From: MED-G82 sp964342675
Lineage (GTDB): Bacteria; Pseudomonadota; Gammaproteobacteria; Magnimaribacterales; D2472
Length of the DNA stretch: 31,775 nucleotides
Assembly (NCBI GenBank): GCA_964342675.1
Contig: CAYFFR010000015.1
Span: forward strand, 1 to 31,775
Direction of reading: 5' to 3'
In this document: positions 1 through 9,493 of the stretch, piece after piece
Layout: each line of letters begins with the position of its first letter
How positions within the stretch are numbered: position 1 is the first letter of the stretch
Notes under the pieces: model-generated
Database searches by the model: none
What the model was told of the DNA's origin: nothing
What the model saw: only the letters and a program-made list of their open reading frames with translations
Position numbers and translations under genes: made by a program

Positions 1-750
1 AACGTTGAAAGAGCTCAAAAAGGCATTGTCTATATTGATGAAATAGATAAGATTGCAAGAAAGTCAGATAATCCTTCAATTACCCGTGATGTTTCTGGAG
101 AAGGCGTTCAACAAGCTTTATTAAAATTAATTGAAGGAACTATAGCCTCTATTCCTCCTCAGGGTGGTCGCAAACATCCACAACAAGAATTTATTCAAAT
201 AGATACATCTAATATCTTATTTATTTGTGGCGGTGCATTTTCTGGAATCGATGATGTTATTAAACAAAGAACTGATAAATCTGGAATTGGCTTTGCCGCA
301 TCTATTAAAGATACTAAGGAATCTGTTCAAAATTTAGTTGATCAATTAGCTCCAGAAGATTTAGTAAAATATGGATTGATACCAGAGTTTGTAGGTAGAT
401 TACCTGTTATTTCTACTTTGCATGAATTGGATGAAAAATCATTGGTAAGAATTCTTCAAGAACCAAAAAATGCACTTGTAACTCAATATAAGTATCTTTT
501 TGATATTGATGAAGTAGATTTAGATTTTCAAGATTCAGCATTAGTTGAGATTGCGAGACAGGCTTTAAAAAGAAAAACAGGTGCACGAGGATTGAGATCT
601 ATTATGGAAGATATTTTGATGGATACTATGTTTGATCTGCCCAATGAAGATTTAGAAACAGTTATCATTGATGAAAACTCAGTTAAGCATAGCACAGACC
701 CCATTAAGGTTTATAAATCTACTAATAAGAAAAAGTCTTCAGTGAATTAG
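1..750 (+). CDS. clpX: ATP-dependent Clp protease ATP-binding subunit ClpX (3' part)
   Basis: AAA+ unfoldase that recognises substrates and feeds them to the ClpP peptidase in the cytoplasm. The frame is open from base 1, so the N-terminal zinc domain and Walker A lie outside the window; 249 C-terminal residues are present. Visible are the Walker B motif (IVYIDEIDKI, bases 25-54), the RKH substrate loop (169-177), the IGF loop that docks on ClpP (286-294) and the sensor-2 motif GARGLR (about 580-597). All are intact, so it should work with ClpP rather than alone. The tail after residue 225 is Lys/Ser-rich and variable. lon follows after 26 bases with no terminator, the classic clpX-lon order. 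The internal ATG at 376 is not the real start because homology continues well upstream. Confidence 0.97.
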   Translation, partial: NVERAQKGIVYIDEIDKIARKSDNPSITRDVSGEGVQQALLKLIEGTIASIPPQGGRKHPQQEFIQIDTSNILFICGGAFSGIDDVIKQRTDKSGIGFAASIKDTKESVQNLVDQLAPEDLVKYGLIPEFVGRLPVISTLHELDEKSLVRILQEPKNALVTQYKYLFDIDEVDLDFQDSALVEIARQALKRKTGARGLRSIMEDILMDTMFDLPNEDLETVIIDENSVKHSTDPIKVYKSTNKKKSSVN

Positions 751-776
751 TGATAGCCAAGAATCAATTAACATAG

Positions 777-3203
777 ATGTCAAAAAAGATAAAAATTAAA
801 TACGATCTTCCATTGATACCACTCAGAGATGTTGTGGTCTTTCCTGGAATTGTTACTACTCTTTTTGTTGGTAGAGATAGATCAATTGCAGCTTTAAATG
901 AAGCCATGGGCGCAGAGAAAAAGATTTTACTTGCAGCGCAGATAGATGGAAGCAAAGACGAGCCTTCTTTTAAAGATCTTTATAAAACTATAACGCTGGC
1001 AAATATTCTCCAATGCATTAAGTTACCAGATGGCACATTAAAGGTTTTGGTTGAAGGTAGTCATAGATGCAAACTAGTTAAATCAATTAAGAGTGATAGC
1101 TTTTCTAAAGCACAAGTTAATTTAATAGAAGATAAGGTTATGGCTGCTCAAGATGAAAAGAATCTTATTAATTTTATAAAAGGCAAGTTTGGAGATTACA
1201 TTAAGCTTACTAAAAAAGTTGCACCAGAAGTTTTATCTACAGTAGATGCATTGGATGATATTGCTCGAGTTATTGACTCCGTTGCTAGTCATTTAGCATT
1301 GAGCGTTGAGGACTCACAATCAATTCTAGAAGCAGATGATGTTCAAGTTCGAGCTGACACACTCATAGGTTTGATCCAAACCCAAATTGATTCGGTTGAT
1401 GTAGAGAGAAAGATTAAAGATAGAGTTAAAAAACAAATGGAGAAATCTCAAAGAGAATATTATTTAAATGAACAAATTAAAGCTGCTCAAAAAGAGTTAG
1501 GTGATATTTCTGAAGAAGGTGATGAGGTTACTCAGATTGAGAATCAAATTAAGAAATCGGGTATGTCAAAAGAGGCCGCTAAGAAAGCTGAAAGTGAACT
1601 AAATAAATTTAAATTGATGTCCCCAATGTCTGCTGAAGCCTCCGTTGTAAGATCATATCTCGATTGGTTGTTAAATATACCATGGAAGAAAAAAACTAAA
1701 GTTAAAAGTGATATTCATAATGCTTTAAAAGTCTTAGATAGTGACCATTATGGCTTAGAAGAGGTTAAGGATAGAATTCTAGAATATCTTGCTGTTCAAA
1801 AAAGAGTTAAAAAATTAAAAGCACCTGTTCTTTGTTTGGTTGGACCACCTGGAGTTGGAAAGACATCTTTAGGACAATCAATAGCAAATGCCACAAATAG
1901 AAAATTCATTAGAATGTCTCTTGGTGGTGTTAGGGATGAAGCGGAAATCAGGGGACACCGAAGAACTTATATTGGTTCAATGCCAGGTAAAATTATTCAA
2001 AAACTCTCTAAAGCAGACTCTAGAAATCCATTATTTTTGTTAGATGAGATAGATAAAATGGGTATGGATTATCGCGGAGATCCTGCATCTGCACTTTTAG
2101 AAGTTCTTGATCCAGAGCAGAATTCAACCTTTTCTGATCATTACCTAGAAGTTGATTTTGATTTATCTGAGGTTATGTTTGTATGCACTGCAAATTCATT
2201 GAATATTCCTAGTCCTTTAATGGACCGGATGGAAATCATACGAATACCTGGGTACATCGAAGATGAAAAATTAAATATTGCTAAACAGTATTTATTACCC
2301 AAACAACTGGAAAGAAATGGATTGAGCACAAAGGAGGTAAATCTATCGGATAAAAGCATATTAGATTTAATTCGTTACTATACTCGAGAGGCTGGCGTAA
2401 GAGGCTTAGAACGACAGATTGCTAAGGTACTTAGGAAAACTGTCAAAGAAAGAGAAATGTCTAAATCAGAAGAAAAAAGAAAAGTGACGAAGATATTACC
2501 AAATAATCTTGAAAAATATATTGGAGTTAAAAAATTTAGATTTGGTAGCGCTGAAAAAGAAGATACTATTGGAAAAGTATCTGGTTTAGCCTGGACCGAA
2601 GTTGGTGGAGAGTTATTAACTATAGAAGCATCTCATGTTCCAGGTAAAGGTAAAATTATCAAGACAGGCTCATTGGGTGAGGTTATGCAAGAATCTATTC
2701 AAGCTGCATTAACCGTTGTCAGGTCTAGATCAAAATCTTTAGGTGTTAACCCAGCTTTTCATGAAAAATCTGATATTCATATTCATGTTCCTGAGGGAGC
2801 AACTCCTAAAGATGGCCCAAGTGCTGGCATAGGAATGTGTACCGCACTGATATCAATTTTAACTGGCATACCAGTTAGAGCAGATACAGCCATGACCGGG
2901 GAAATCACTCTTCATGGGCAAGTTTTAAAAATTGGCGGTTTAAAAGAAAAACTACTTGCTGCAAAAAGAGCGGGCATTAAACAAGTCATTATTCCTGAAG
3001 AAAATGAACCTGAAATTAAAGAGTTTCCAAAACAAATTACTAAGTCTTTAAAGATACTTCCAGTTAAATGGATTGATGAGGTTATTTCATTTGCGTTAAC
3101 AAAAGAACCGAATCAAAAAACAGTAAAAAAGAAATCGATTTCATCAAAATCTATTAAAAAAACCGTACCCAAAGATATCAACCCAAAAAGAAAATCTCAC
3201 TAG
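777..3203 (+). CDS. lon: ATP-dependent protease La (Lon)
   Basis: Cytoplasmic AAA+ serine protease degrading misfolded and regulatory proteins. It is 808 residues long (E. coli Lon has 784). The order is an N-terminal substrate-binding domain (about 10-205), a helical linker, the AAA+ module with Walker A GPPGVGKT (K362) and Walker B FLLDEIDK (about 420), then the protease domain with PKDGPSAG (catalytic S682) and GGLKEK (catalytic K725). The 43-residue Ser-Lys spacing equals that of E. coli Lon. The extra length is a Lys-rich tail (about 775-808). The start at 777 gives the expected LPLIPLRDVVVFPG N-terminus. It has no clear Shine-Dalgarno sequence and lies 26 bases after clpX, so it is probably co-transcribed. 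No heat-shock promoter was recognised. Confidence 0.97.
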   Translation: MSKKIKIKYDLPLIPLRDVVVFPGIVTTLFVGRDRSIAALNEAMGAEKKILLAAQIDGSKDEPSFKDLYKTITLANILQCIKLPDGTLKVLVEGSHRCKLVKSIKSDSFSKAQVNLIEDKVMAAQDEKNLINFIKGKFGDYIKLTKKVAPEVLSTVDALDDIARVIDSVASHLALSVEDSQSILEADDVQVRADTLIGLIQTQIDSVDVERKIKDRVKKQMEKSQREYYLNEQIKAAQKELGDISEEGDEVTQIENQIKKSGMSKEAAKKAESELNKFKLMSPMSAEASVVRSYLDWLLNIPWKKKTKVKSDIHNALKVLDSDHYGLEEVKDRILEYLAVQKRVKKLKAPVLCLVGPPGVGKTSLGQSIANATNRKFIRMSLGGVRDEAEIRGHRRTYIGSMPGKIIQKLSKADSRNPLFLLDEIDKMGMDYRGDPASALLEVLDPEQNSTFSDHYLEVDFDLSEVMFVCTANSLNIPSPLMDRMEIIRIPGYIEDEKLNIAKQYLLPKQLERNGLSTKEVNLSDKSILDLIRYYTREAGVRGLERQIAKVLRKTVKEREMSKSEEKRKVTKILPNNLEKYIGVKKFRFGSAEKEDTIGKVSGLAWTEVGGELLTIEASHVPGKGKIIKTGSLGEVMQESIQAALTVVRSRSKSLGVNPAFHEKSDIHIHVPEGATPKDGPSAGIGMCTALISILTGIPVRADTAMTGEITLHGQVLKIGGLKEKLLAAKRAGIKQVIIPEENEPEIKEFPKQITKSLKILPVKWIDEVISFALTKEPNQKTVKKKSISSKSIKKTVPKDINPKRKSH

Positions 3204-3218
3204 AATCTTCATAATTGC

Positions 3219-3278
3219 TTGACATTTATCATATGATGTCTTTACATAGAGGCATCAATCATTTCTAACGAGAGGAGA
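3219..3278 (+). promoter_or_regulatory. hupB promoter and ribosome binding site
   Basis: A perfect -35 box TTGACA lies at 3219-3224. It is followed 17-18 bases later by a weak -10 (TTACAT 3242-3247 or TACATA 3243-3248). A strong Shine-Dalgarno AGAGGAGA (3271-3278) sits 4 bases before the hupB ATG. A perfect -35 and strong SD fit a highly expressed nucleoid protein. The -10 choice is uncertain. Confidence 0.6.
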
Positions 3279-3282
3279 ACAT

Positions 3283-3561
3283 ATGAATAAATCTGATTTA
3301 GTTGACGCAGTAGCAAGTTCTGCTGATCTGACAAAAGCTTCAGCTGCTAGAGCTGTAGATGCAACACTTGACGCAATTGGTGGTGCATTAGGTAGTGGTG
3401 ACTCAGTTTCTTTAGTTGGTTTTGGAACATTCTCAGTCAGACATAGAGCTGCAAGAGATGGAAGAAACCCACAGACTGGTGCACCCATGCACATTCCTGC
3501 AACAAAAGTACCTGGATTCAAAGCTGGTAAAGGGCTAAAAGATAAAGTTAAGTTCGGTTAA
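3283..3561 (+). CDS. hupB: DNA-binding protein HU (HU-beta type)
   Basis: Small histone-like nucleoid protein that binds and bends DNA as a dimer. It is 92 residues long (HU is usually about 90). The N-terminal helical dimerisation half (MNKSDLVDAVASSADLTKA) is followed by the beta-arm DNA-binding half, with the signature GFGTFSVRHRAARDGRNPQTG and the intercalating-Pro region RNPQTG at about 65-70. It sits between lon and ppiD, as in E. coli. It has its own promoter, a strong Shine-Dalgarno sequence and a terminator, so it is probably expressed as a separate abundant monocistronic mRNA. Assignment to hupB rather than hupA rests on gene order. Confidence 0.96.
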   Translation: MNKSDLVDAVASSADLTKASAARAVDATLDAIGGALGSGDSVSLVGFGTFSVRHRAARDGRNPQTGAPMHIPATKVPGFKAGKGLKDKVKFG

Positions 3562-3581
3562 GAATTAGATAAAGAAAAAAA

Positions 3582-3606
3582 AGGGGTGCTGTTGCACCCT
3601 TTTTTT
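3582..3606 (+). terminator. Rho-independent terminator after hupB
   Basis: Stem GGGTGC (3584-3589) pairs with GCACCC (3594-3599) around a TGTT loop. A·T pairs extend it outward, and a run of Ts to 3606 follows. The preceding A-tract pairs with the T-tract. It separates hupB from ppiD. Confidence 0.9.
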
Positions 3607-3647
3607 ATGTATCATGCTACATTCAAATAAATCATAACGTTGTAATT

Positions 3648-5525
3648 ATGCTCGAATCTGTTCGAAATTTTTTATCCGGGAAAACTTTAATAGTAGTGGT
3701 AATATTTTTAGCGCTTCCATTTGTGTTACTTGGCACAGCCTCACTAAGTTTAGGAACTTTTGTATTTGCTCCATATGGCACAGTAAATGGTTTGCCTGTT
3801 AAAGAGGTTGATTTAAGCTCAGCCAACGGTCAAATTGCTTCAAGATTTAAAAGTTTATTTGGTGAAGATTTTGAATTAGACACATTACCTGAAGATCAGC
3901 TTAGAGAACTAGTTAGAAATCAAATCATCAACCAAAAATTAATTCAATCCAAAGCAATTGATGCAGGTTTATCCATTAATTCTGATCAAGCAAAGAAGCA
4001 AATTATGAAAATGGACGAATTTAAATCAAGCGAGAATGTATTTGATGAAACTATCTTTGAAACACTTATTAGATCAAGCGGAATGACTCCAAATGATTAT
4101 ATTGAATTATTTTCTCTAAGTTCTGCCGCGGAAAATCTCATACAAGGACTAACTCGTTCATATTTTCTTCTTGATAACGAATTAGTTGATTTTGTTTTAG
4201 CTCTTGAGACCTCTAGAGATATTGATTTTATAAAAACTGATTTTAATAAAGTTGTTGCCTCACAAGATGCAACTTTAGTTGAAGGACAAGAATTCTATAA
4301 TGAGAATAATTTATTGTTCTTATCCGAAGAGAAAAGAAAATTTGGATATGCTGAAATCTCAAATAGCGTCTTAATGGAATCAATTATTATCGATGAAGAC
4401 GTTTTGTATGCAGCTTACGAAGATTATCAAGCCGATATCACTTCTGCACAGCAAAATCGTATTTCTCATATCATGATAGACGTATCTAATTATTCATCGG
4501 CATTAGAAGCAAAAGAAAGAATGGTTGAGATAGCAAGTGACATTTCTATTGGCAAGTTTAGTTTTGAAGAGGCAGTTCAGAACTTTAGCGAAGATGCTGA
4601 TTCGATTCCAGACAATGGTGATCTTGGATATTCATCTGGAGATGCCTTCCCAGAAGAGTTTGAATTGATAATTGATGAATTACAGGTGAATCAAATCTCA
4701 GAAATTATTGAACTTAAAGATGAATCTTTTCATATCATTAAGCTAACAGAAGTATTAAAGGAGCAAGTCTTAACTTATGATGAAAAACGCTCTGAATTAT
4801 TGGATGAGATTAAGCTTATGGAGGCATCAGATCAATTAAATGAACTACTTAATCAAGCTGAAGATAAAATATTATCAGGAGCAAATTTAACTGAAGTCGT
4901 TGTTGGTCTTCCAACAGAACAACAAGAAACAGATCTTGTTGATCAAGATTCAGTGCTAGAGCTTTTTCAAAATCTTGACTCAGACAACTTATTTAGTTCT
5001 GAATATTCAATCGGTCGTTTAGAGATATTTGATACCCAAAATGGCTTTATGTTGATTGAGGTATTAGAGATTCAATCATCTGAAGTTTTACCATTTGAGA
5101 TTGTTGCTGATTTAGCAATTGAAGAAGTAAGAAAAGAAAAGGCAAGACTCATGATTGCAAGCGGAGATGAATTATCACGCAAAGTTCTGATTGGTGGTGA
5201 AGGTTTAGATTTACCAGATGGTTTCAAGAGAGATAATTATAGAGGCGTTACAAGATTTTCTTCTATATTACCTCCAAATATTACTCAGGAAGTTTTTAAT
5301 TCTGATCTAGATAAGTTTTTTTCTACTCTAGGCTCTGATGGAGAGAATTATTTTGTTTTGGTTAAGTCTGAATCAACTCCACCCATAGAAGATGTTCAAG
5401 AAAAATTAGAAGAATATAAAGAATACTTTAAGCAACATTCTTCACAAAAAATATCTCTATTATTAGATGACAAACTTAAAGAAGACTTAATAGTAAAATT
5501 ACAGAACCTTGATCCTGCTGATTAG
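3648..5525 (+). CDS. ppiD: Periplasmic folding chaperone / peptidyl-prolyl isomerase D
   Basis: Inner-membrane-anchored periplasmic chaperone near the Sec translocon, assisting outer-membrane and secreted protein folding. It is 625 residues long, close to E. coli PpiD (623). A short cytoplasmic N-terminus is followed by one membrane anchor (about 12-35), a SurA-like chaperone region (about 45-200), a parvulin-type rotamase domain (about 268-367, starting NRISHIMID and containing GDLGY), and a C-terminal chaperone-like segment. The start at 3648 aligns with the E. coli N-terminus; no Shine-Dalgarno is visible. It follows the hupB terminator, so it needs its own promoter in the 40-base gap, but none is convincing. 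Its stop overlaps the convergent fabI stop by 4 bases. A folding helper fits an organism with many large outer-membrane receptors (inference). Confidence 0.93.
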   Translation: MLESVRNFLSGKTLIVVVIFLALPFVLLGTASLSLGTFVFAPYGTVNGLPVKEVDLSSANGQIASRFKSLFGEDFELDTLPEDQLRELVRNQIINQKLIQSKAIDAGLSINSDQAKKQIMKMDEFKSSENVFDETIFETLIRSSGMTPNDYIELFSLSSAAENLIQGLTRSYFLLDNELVDFVLALETSRDIDFIKTDFNKVVASQDATLVEGQEFYNENNLLFLSEEKRKFGYAEISNSVLMESIIIDEDVLYAAYEDYQADITSAQQNRISHIMIDVSNYSSALEAKERMVEIASDISIGKFSFEEAVQNFSEDADSIPDNGDLGYSSGDAFPEEFELIIDELQVNQISEIIELKDESFHIIKLTEVLKEQVLTYDEKRSELLDEIKLMEASDQLNELLNQAEDKILSGANLTEVVVGLPTEQQETDLVDQDSVLELFQNLDSDNLFSSEYSIGRLEIFDTQNGFMLIEVLEIQSSEVLPFEIVADLAIEEVRKEKARLMIASGDELSRKVLIGGEGLDLPDGFKRDNYRGVTRFSSILPPNITQEVFNSDLDKFFSTLGSDGENYFVLVKSESTPPIEDVQEKLEEYKEYFKQHSSQKISLLLDDKLKEDLIVKLQNLDPAD

Positions 5526-6313
5526 CTATCTACATATTCTTCAGAAGACATAGCAGCAGTATTAAAACCAGCATCGACATAGGTTATTTCACCAGTTATA
5601 CCGCTAGCTAAATCTGAACATAGAAATGCTGCAACATTACCAACTTCATCTGTCGTCACAGCTCTTTTGAGAGGTGCTCTGTTGACATAATGGTGAAACA
5701 TTTTTCTAAAATTTTTTACTCCTGAAGCAGCTAGTGTTTTGATTGGTCCGGCGGATATAGCATTGACCCTTATACCATCCTCACCTAGTGAGGCAGCTAA
5801 AAAACGAGTATTTGCCTCTAGACTTGCTTTAGCTAAACCCATGACATTATAGTTAGGCATGGATTGAATTGATCCTAAGTAAGTTAAGGTTAGTAAAGCG
5901 CTATTTTTATTTAAATACTTCTTAGCCCCTTTAGCTAGAGCTGTGAAACTATAGGAGCTTATATCGTGGGCTATTTTAAAACCTTCTCTAGTTGCAACAT
6001 CTATAAATCTACCGTCAAGCTCATTAGATGGAGCAAAACCAATAGAGTGGACTAATCCATCAAAGCTTTTCCATTTGGAAGACAGACCTTCATACATTTT
6101 CTCTATGCTTTCATCAGAGGCTACATCACATTCCAATAGAATGTCTGAATTTAGTTCTTTTGCGATCTTTTCTACATTACGCTTTAATCTCTCACTTTGA
6201 TAAGTAAAAGCCAATTCTGCTCCTTGTGTATGCATAGCTCTTGAGATGCCTGCAGCGATAGAGTGTTTGTTAGCTAATCCAGCAATTAATATCTTTTTAC
6301 CTTTAAGAAACAT
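5522..6313 (-). CDS. fabI: Enoyl-[acyl-carrier-protein] reductase (NADH), FabI
   Basis: Catalyses the last step of the type II fatty-acid elongation cycle, reducing trans-2-enoyl-ACP in the cytoplasm. It is 263 residues long (E. coli 262). The N-terminal FabI nucleotide-binding signature (GKKILIAGLANKHSIAAGI) and catalytic residues Y145, Y155 and K162 (TYLGS, YNVMGLAK) match E. coli Y146, Y156 and K163. A C-terminal GITGEITYVDAGFN block is typical. The divergent SDR-type active-site spacing (Y-x6-K) separates it from ordinary short-chain dehydrogenases. It is convergent with ppiD and divergent from the first TonB receptor. A possible -10 (TATAAA) lies 9 bases upstream of the ATG on the minus strand, with no Shine-Dalgarno, so the leader is at most a few bases. 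Confidence 0.96.
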   Translation of the reverse strand: MFLKGKKILIAGLANKHSIAAGISRAMHTQGAELAFTYQSERLKRNVEKIAKELNSDILLECDVASDESIEKMYEGLSSKWKSFDGLVHSIGFAPSNELDGRFIDVATREGFKIAHDISSYSFTALAKGAKKYLNKNSALLTLTYLGSIQSMPNYNVMGLAKASLEANTRFLAASLGEDGIRVNAISAGPIKTLAASGVKNFRKMFHHYVNRAPLKRAVTTDEVGNVAAFLCSDLASGITGEITYVDAGFNTAAMSSEEYVDS

Positions 6314-6356
6314 AGTAATTTTTTTATATTATTTTCCCTTATTTTACTGCATTTAA

Positions 6357-6402
6357 AAGATATTTTTAAAATCTTACATTTCTTTCACTATTTGTCTATA
6401 AT
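6357..6402 (+). promoter_or_regulatory. Promoter and possible operator of the first TonB receptor
   Basis: A perfect -10 TATAAT (6397-6402) is preceded at 18 bases by CTTACA (6373-6378, 4/6 match to TTGACA). An imperfect palindrome with 5-base arms AAGAT (6357-6361) and ATCTT (6371-6375) overlaps the -35 and could be a regulator site. The mRNA leader would be about 28 bases with a good Shine-Dalgarno (GAAGGGAG, 6425-6432). Confidence 0.55.
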
Positions 6403-6437
6403 TGACACATTGTTCATTTTTAATGAAGGGAGTTTTT

Positions 6438-9428
6438 ATGAATTATTTTAATAAATTATTTTTTGGGCTGGTTGTAATTTCTGGATTTACAACACTAACT
6501 TTTGCTCAAGAAAATTCTGATGCTGATGTTGAAGAAGTGGTCGTAACCGGTACTAGGATTGTAGATCCTAATGTGGTTAGCTCTTCTCAAATAGCAGTAG
6601 TGGATGGAGAAGATATTATTGCAGCTGGTGTAACTAGGGTAGAGGATTATCTTAATGATATGCCTCAGATTTCACCTGGACAATCAATCACTAACTCTAA
6701 TGGAGCAAGTGGTACAGCAACTGCAAATTTAAGGAATCTTGGCTGTTCAAGAACTTTGGTTCTCTTAAACGGAAGAAGAATGGTTCCGGGTACTACAGGC
6801 GGTGGAAACTGTGCTGACCTCAACACCATTCCTACTCTATTGTTAGACAGAGTTGAGGTTCTTACTGGTGGTGCTTCTTCAGTTTACGGTTCTGATGCGG
6901 TTGCCGGTGTTGTTAACTTTATACTAGATGATGAGTTTGAAGGTTTTAAAGCTGCTTACTCTCATGGCTTTTATAACCATGAGAATGATAACGGCGCTTT
7001 AAGATCTCTGGTTAAAAGCTACAACTACAAACAGGCACCTAGCGATGTTCAGACTGGTGATACCGGTAAGTTTTCAATTGCTTTCGGAGGATCTATTGAT
7101 GATGGAAGAGGTCACGTTACTGCTTTTCTAGAACACACCGATACAAAACCTATTCTTCAAGGAGAATATGATATCAGTGCTTGTGCTTTAAGTGGTGGTG
7201 TTACTCGTTGTGGAGGATCATCAACTATTCCGCCTGGTAGGTGGGCTGATTTTGGCAGTTATGGAGCGGCTGGCTTTGTTAATATTGACCCAAGCATAAC
7301 AAGAGTAGACTTTAAAGTTCAGGGTAATGAATTTGTTCCTAGAGCAGGTCAAACCTTCAACTATAACCCAACAAACTTTTTCCAAAGACCTGATGATAGG
7401 CTTAATGGAGGGTTCTTTGGTAAATATGATATCAATGATACTACTCAGGTTTATGTAGATCTAACATTTATGAAATCTGAATCTAATGCCCAGATTGCAT
7501 ATTCAGGAACTTTCGGAAATATTACACATTTACCTTGTTATAACGCTTTATTATCAGCGCAACAATACAAAGTAGCTTGTAGTGATTGGGTAGGTATGGG
7601 TGGTGACCATGCACCTAACTTTACTTCAAATGCTGCAGCGCTAGCATATATTTCAGGCCTTGAAATTGCTAAAGGTAATGGAAGCATTATTGACTACAGA
7701 GCACCAATGTACTCTTTAAAAAGAAATGTTGAGGGTAATCCAAGACAATCTATTTATATGTACAAGAGTTATAACCAGACAATTGGTATAGCTGGTGAAA
7801 TTAATGATAATTGGTCATACGATCTTTATTATCAGAACTCAATTGTAAATTACAGTAATGAGTATAGAAATGACTTATCTGTTACTGCTATTAATAGAGC
7901 TGTTGATGTTGTAAACATTAATGGAGTACCAACTTGTGTATCAGCAGTTAATGGTACTGATTCTTCATGTATCCCTTACAACCTTTTCCAAGGTGGTCAA
8001 CCTGGTGATGCAGGTATCACAGGGGTAAGAGATGGAGGACAAGCACTGCAAAACTATATAGCAAATGCTACATACATTCACGGTGATGGAAAACAAAAGA
8101 TCTTATCAGGTTATATTTCTGGAGACACTGGATGGACTATTCCAGGAGCGCCTGGTTCAGTATCTTTAGTTGCTGGTTTTGAGACCAAAGAACTTGACAC
8201 TGATTTTAGACCAGATTTACCAAGTAGGACTGGTGATAGATCAGGTTCTGGTGGTGCAACTCTTCCAATTGCTGGTGAGTATGATGTTGATGAATATTAT
8301 TTTGAGTTAGGTATTCCTGTTACAGATGCTTTATCTTTTGATGCGGGGTACAGAACAGCAGAATATTCATTAGGAGCTGAAACTGACGCATGGAAAATTG
8401 GTACGTACTGGACAATCAATGAGAATGTATCATTTAGAGCATCTCTACAGACTGCACAACGTCACGCTAACATATCTGAACTATTTAGCGCTGTTGGTGA
8501 TGGCTTAGTAGACCTTGATAATGATCCATGTGCTATTCAACAAAATGGAGATCCTGCTACTGCTACACAAGCACAATGTGCTAAGACCGGCCTAGCAGCA
8601 TCTTTTTACAATACTGATCTTAATTCACCTGCTGATCAGTACAATATCAAGTATGGTGGTAACCCTAACGTTTCACCTGAAGAATCAGAGTCTATGACAG
8701 CTGGATTTGTTATTACACCTGACTCTGTTCCTGGTTTAACCTTAACCATTGATATATTTGATATTACCGTTGAAGATGGAATCGGTAGTGTTAGTGCTAA
8801 AACTGCTTTAGATAAATGTATTTCTACTGGAGCAGCTTCTTACTGTGGACTTATTAACAGAAACCCAGTTAATGGTACTTTATGGTTAACCGGTGGTTAT
8901 ATTTCTACACAAACTACTAACATTTCTGAAGAAACAACAAGTGGTTATGACATTATCTTTGATTACTCATTTGAAACCGAATGGGGCCCAGTTAGTGTTG
9001 AAGGTGTTTCAACTTTCTTAGATTCTTATGATATTACTGAAATTCCAGGCGATCCATCAATTGCTTGCGCAGGTAATTGGGGTGGTTCTTGTGGTAAGAA
9101 CCCATTACCAGAATTTGCTGGTAAGTATCAGGCAACACTCTCAACAGAGAATGATACAGACTGGACTGTAGGAATGAGATATCTAGGAGAAACAACTGAT
9201 CTTAATTCAAATAAGATTGATTTTGATGATACAACTTATATTGATGTTACTGTTCAACACAGACCAACAGACAATCTAACCGTAACATTTGGTGTCAATA
9301 ACTTATTTGATGAGGAGCCTGGATACACTTCTGATGCGGGTACAGCGCCTGGTAATGGTAATACTTTCCCAGGTTATTTCGATGCATTTGGACAGTATGT
9401 ATTTCTAAATTTGACCGTTTCTTATTAA
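6438..9428 (+). CDS. TonB-dependent outer-membrane receptor (TBDR1)
   Basis: Outer-membrane beta-barrel that imports a large or scarce substrate using TonB-ExbBD energy. It is 996 residues long. The signal peptide (1-23, ending TFA) is followed by the TonB-box-like segment VEEVVVTGTRI (31-41), a plug domain (about 41-165, with LVLLNGRR and SSVYGSDAVAGVVNFI), then a long 22-strand-type barrel ending in the aromatic strand YVFLNLTVSY. The start at 6438 is chosen because GAAGGGAG lies 5 bases upstream; the ATG at 6423 and a TTG at 6402 lack a ribosome site. Fourteen cysteines fall in seven close pairs, one inside the plug (C103/C125), which suggests surface disulfides. It resembles the next receptor in layout. 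The substrate cannot be read from sequence; neighbouring oppABC suggests peptides (inference). Confidence 0.93.
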   Translation: MNYFNKLFFGLVVISGFTTLTFAQENSDADVEEVVVTGTRIVDPNVVSSSQIAVVDGEDIIAAGVTRVEDYLNDMPQISPGQSITNSNGASGTATANLRNLGCSRTLVLLNGRRMVPGTTGGGNCADLNTIPTLLLDRVEVLTGGASSVYGSDAVAGVVNFILDDEFEGFKAAYSHGFYNHENDNGALRSLVKSYNYKQAPSDVQTGDTGKFSIAFGGSIDDGRGHVTAFLEHTDTKPILQGEYDISACALSGGVTRCGGSSTIPPGRWADFGSYGAAGFVNIDPSITRVDFKVQGNEFVPRAGQTFNYNPTNFFQRPDDRLNGGFFGKYDINDTTQVYVDLTFMKSESNAQIAYSGTFGNITHLPCYNALLSAQQYKVACSDWVGMGGDHAPNFTSNAAALAYISGLEIAKGNGSIIDYRAPMYSLKRNVEGNPRQSIYMYKSYNQTIGIAGEINDNWSYDLYYQNSIVNYSNEYRNDLSVTAINRAVDVVNINGVPTCVSAVNGTDSSCIPYNLFQGGQPGDAGITGVRDGGQALQNYIANATYIHGDGKQKILSGYISGDTGWTIPGAPGSVSLVAGFETKELDTDFRPDLPSRTGDRSGSGGATLPIAGEYDVDEYYFELGIPVTDALSFDAGYRTAEYSLGAETDAWKIGTYWTINENVSFRASLQTAQRHANISELFSAVGDGLVDLDNDPCAIQQNGDPATATQAQCAKTGLAASFYNTDLNSPADQYNIKYGGNPNVSPEESESMTAGFVITPDSVPGLTLTIDIFDITVEDGIGSVSAKTALDKCISTGAASYCGLINRNPVNGTLWLTGGYISTQTTNISEETTSGYDIIFDYSFETEWGPVSVEGVSTFLDSYDITEIPGDPSIACAGNWGGSCGKNPLPEFAGKYQATLSTENDTDWTVGMRYLGETTDLNSNKIDFDDTTYIDVTVQHRPTDNLTVTFGVNNLFDEEPGYTSDAGTAPGNGNTFPGYFDAFGQYVFLNLTVSY

Positions 9429-9453
9429 GTTAAAGTCAAAAAATGATAAAAAA

Positions 9454-9477
9454 GGGGTGTTTTTCACCCCTTTTTTT
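9454..9477 (+). terminator. Rho-independent terminator after TBDR1
   Basis: Stem GGGGTG (9454-9459), loop TTTTT, and CACCCC (9465-9470), followed by seven Ts (9471-9477). An upstream A-run extends the stem. It separates the two tandem receptor genes, which therefore have separate promoters. Confidence 0.92.
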
Positions 9478-9493
9478 ATTAAAAAACCTAATG

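Noticed and set aside
6402..6407. TTGACA just after the -10 TATAAT as a second -35
   Set aside because: It would need a -10 near 6425-6430, where the sequence is the ribosome site; it is probably chance.
6402..6437. Upstream in-frame TTG (6402) and ATG (6423) as starts of the first TonB receptor
   Set aside because: Both lack a ribosome site, TTG overlaps the -10 box, and 6438 has a good Shine-Dalgarno and begins a proper signal peptide.
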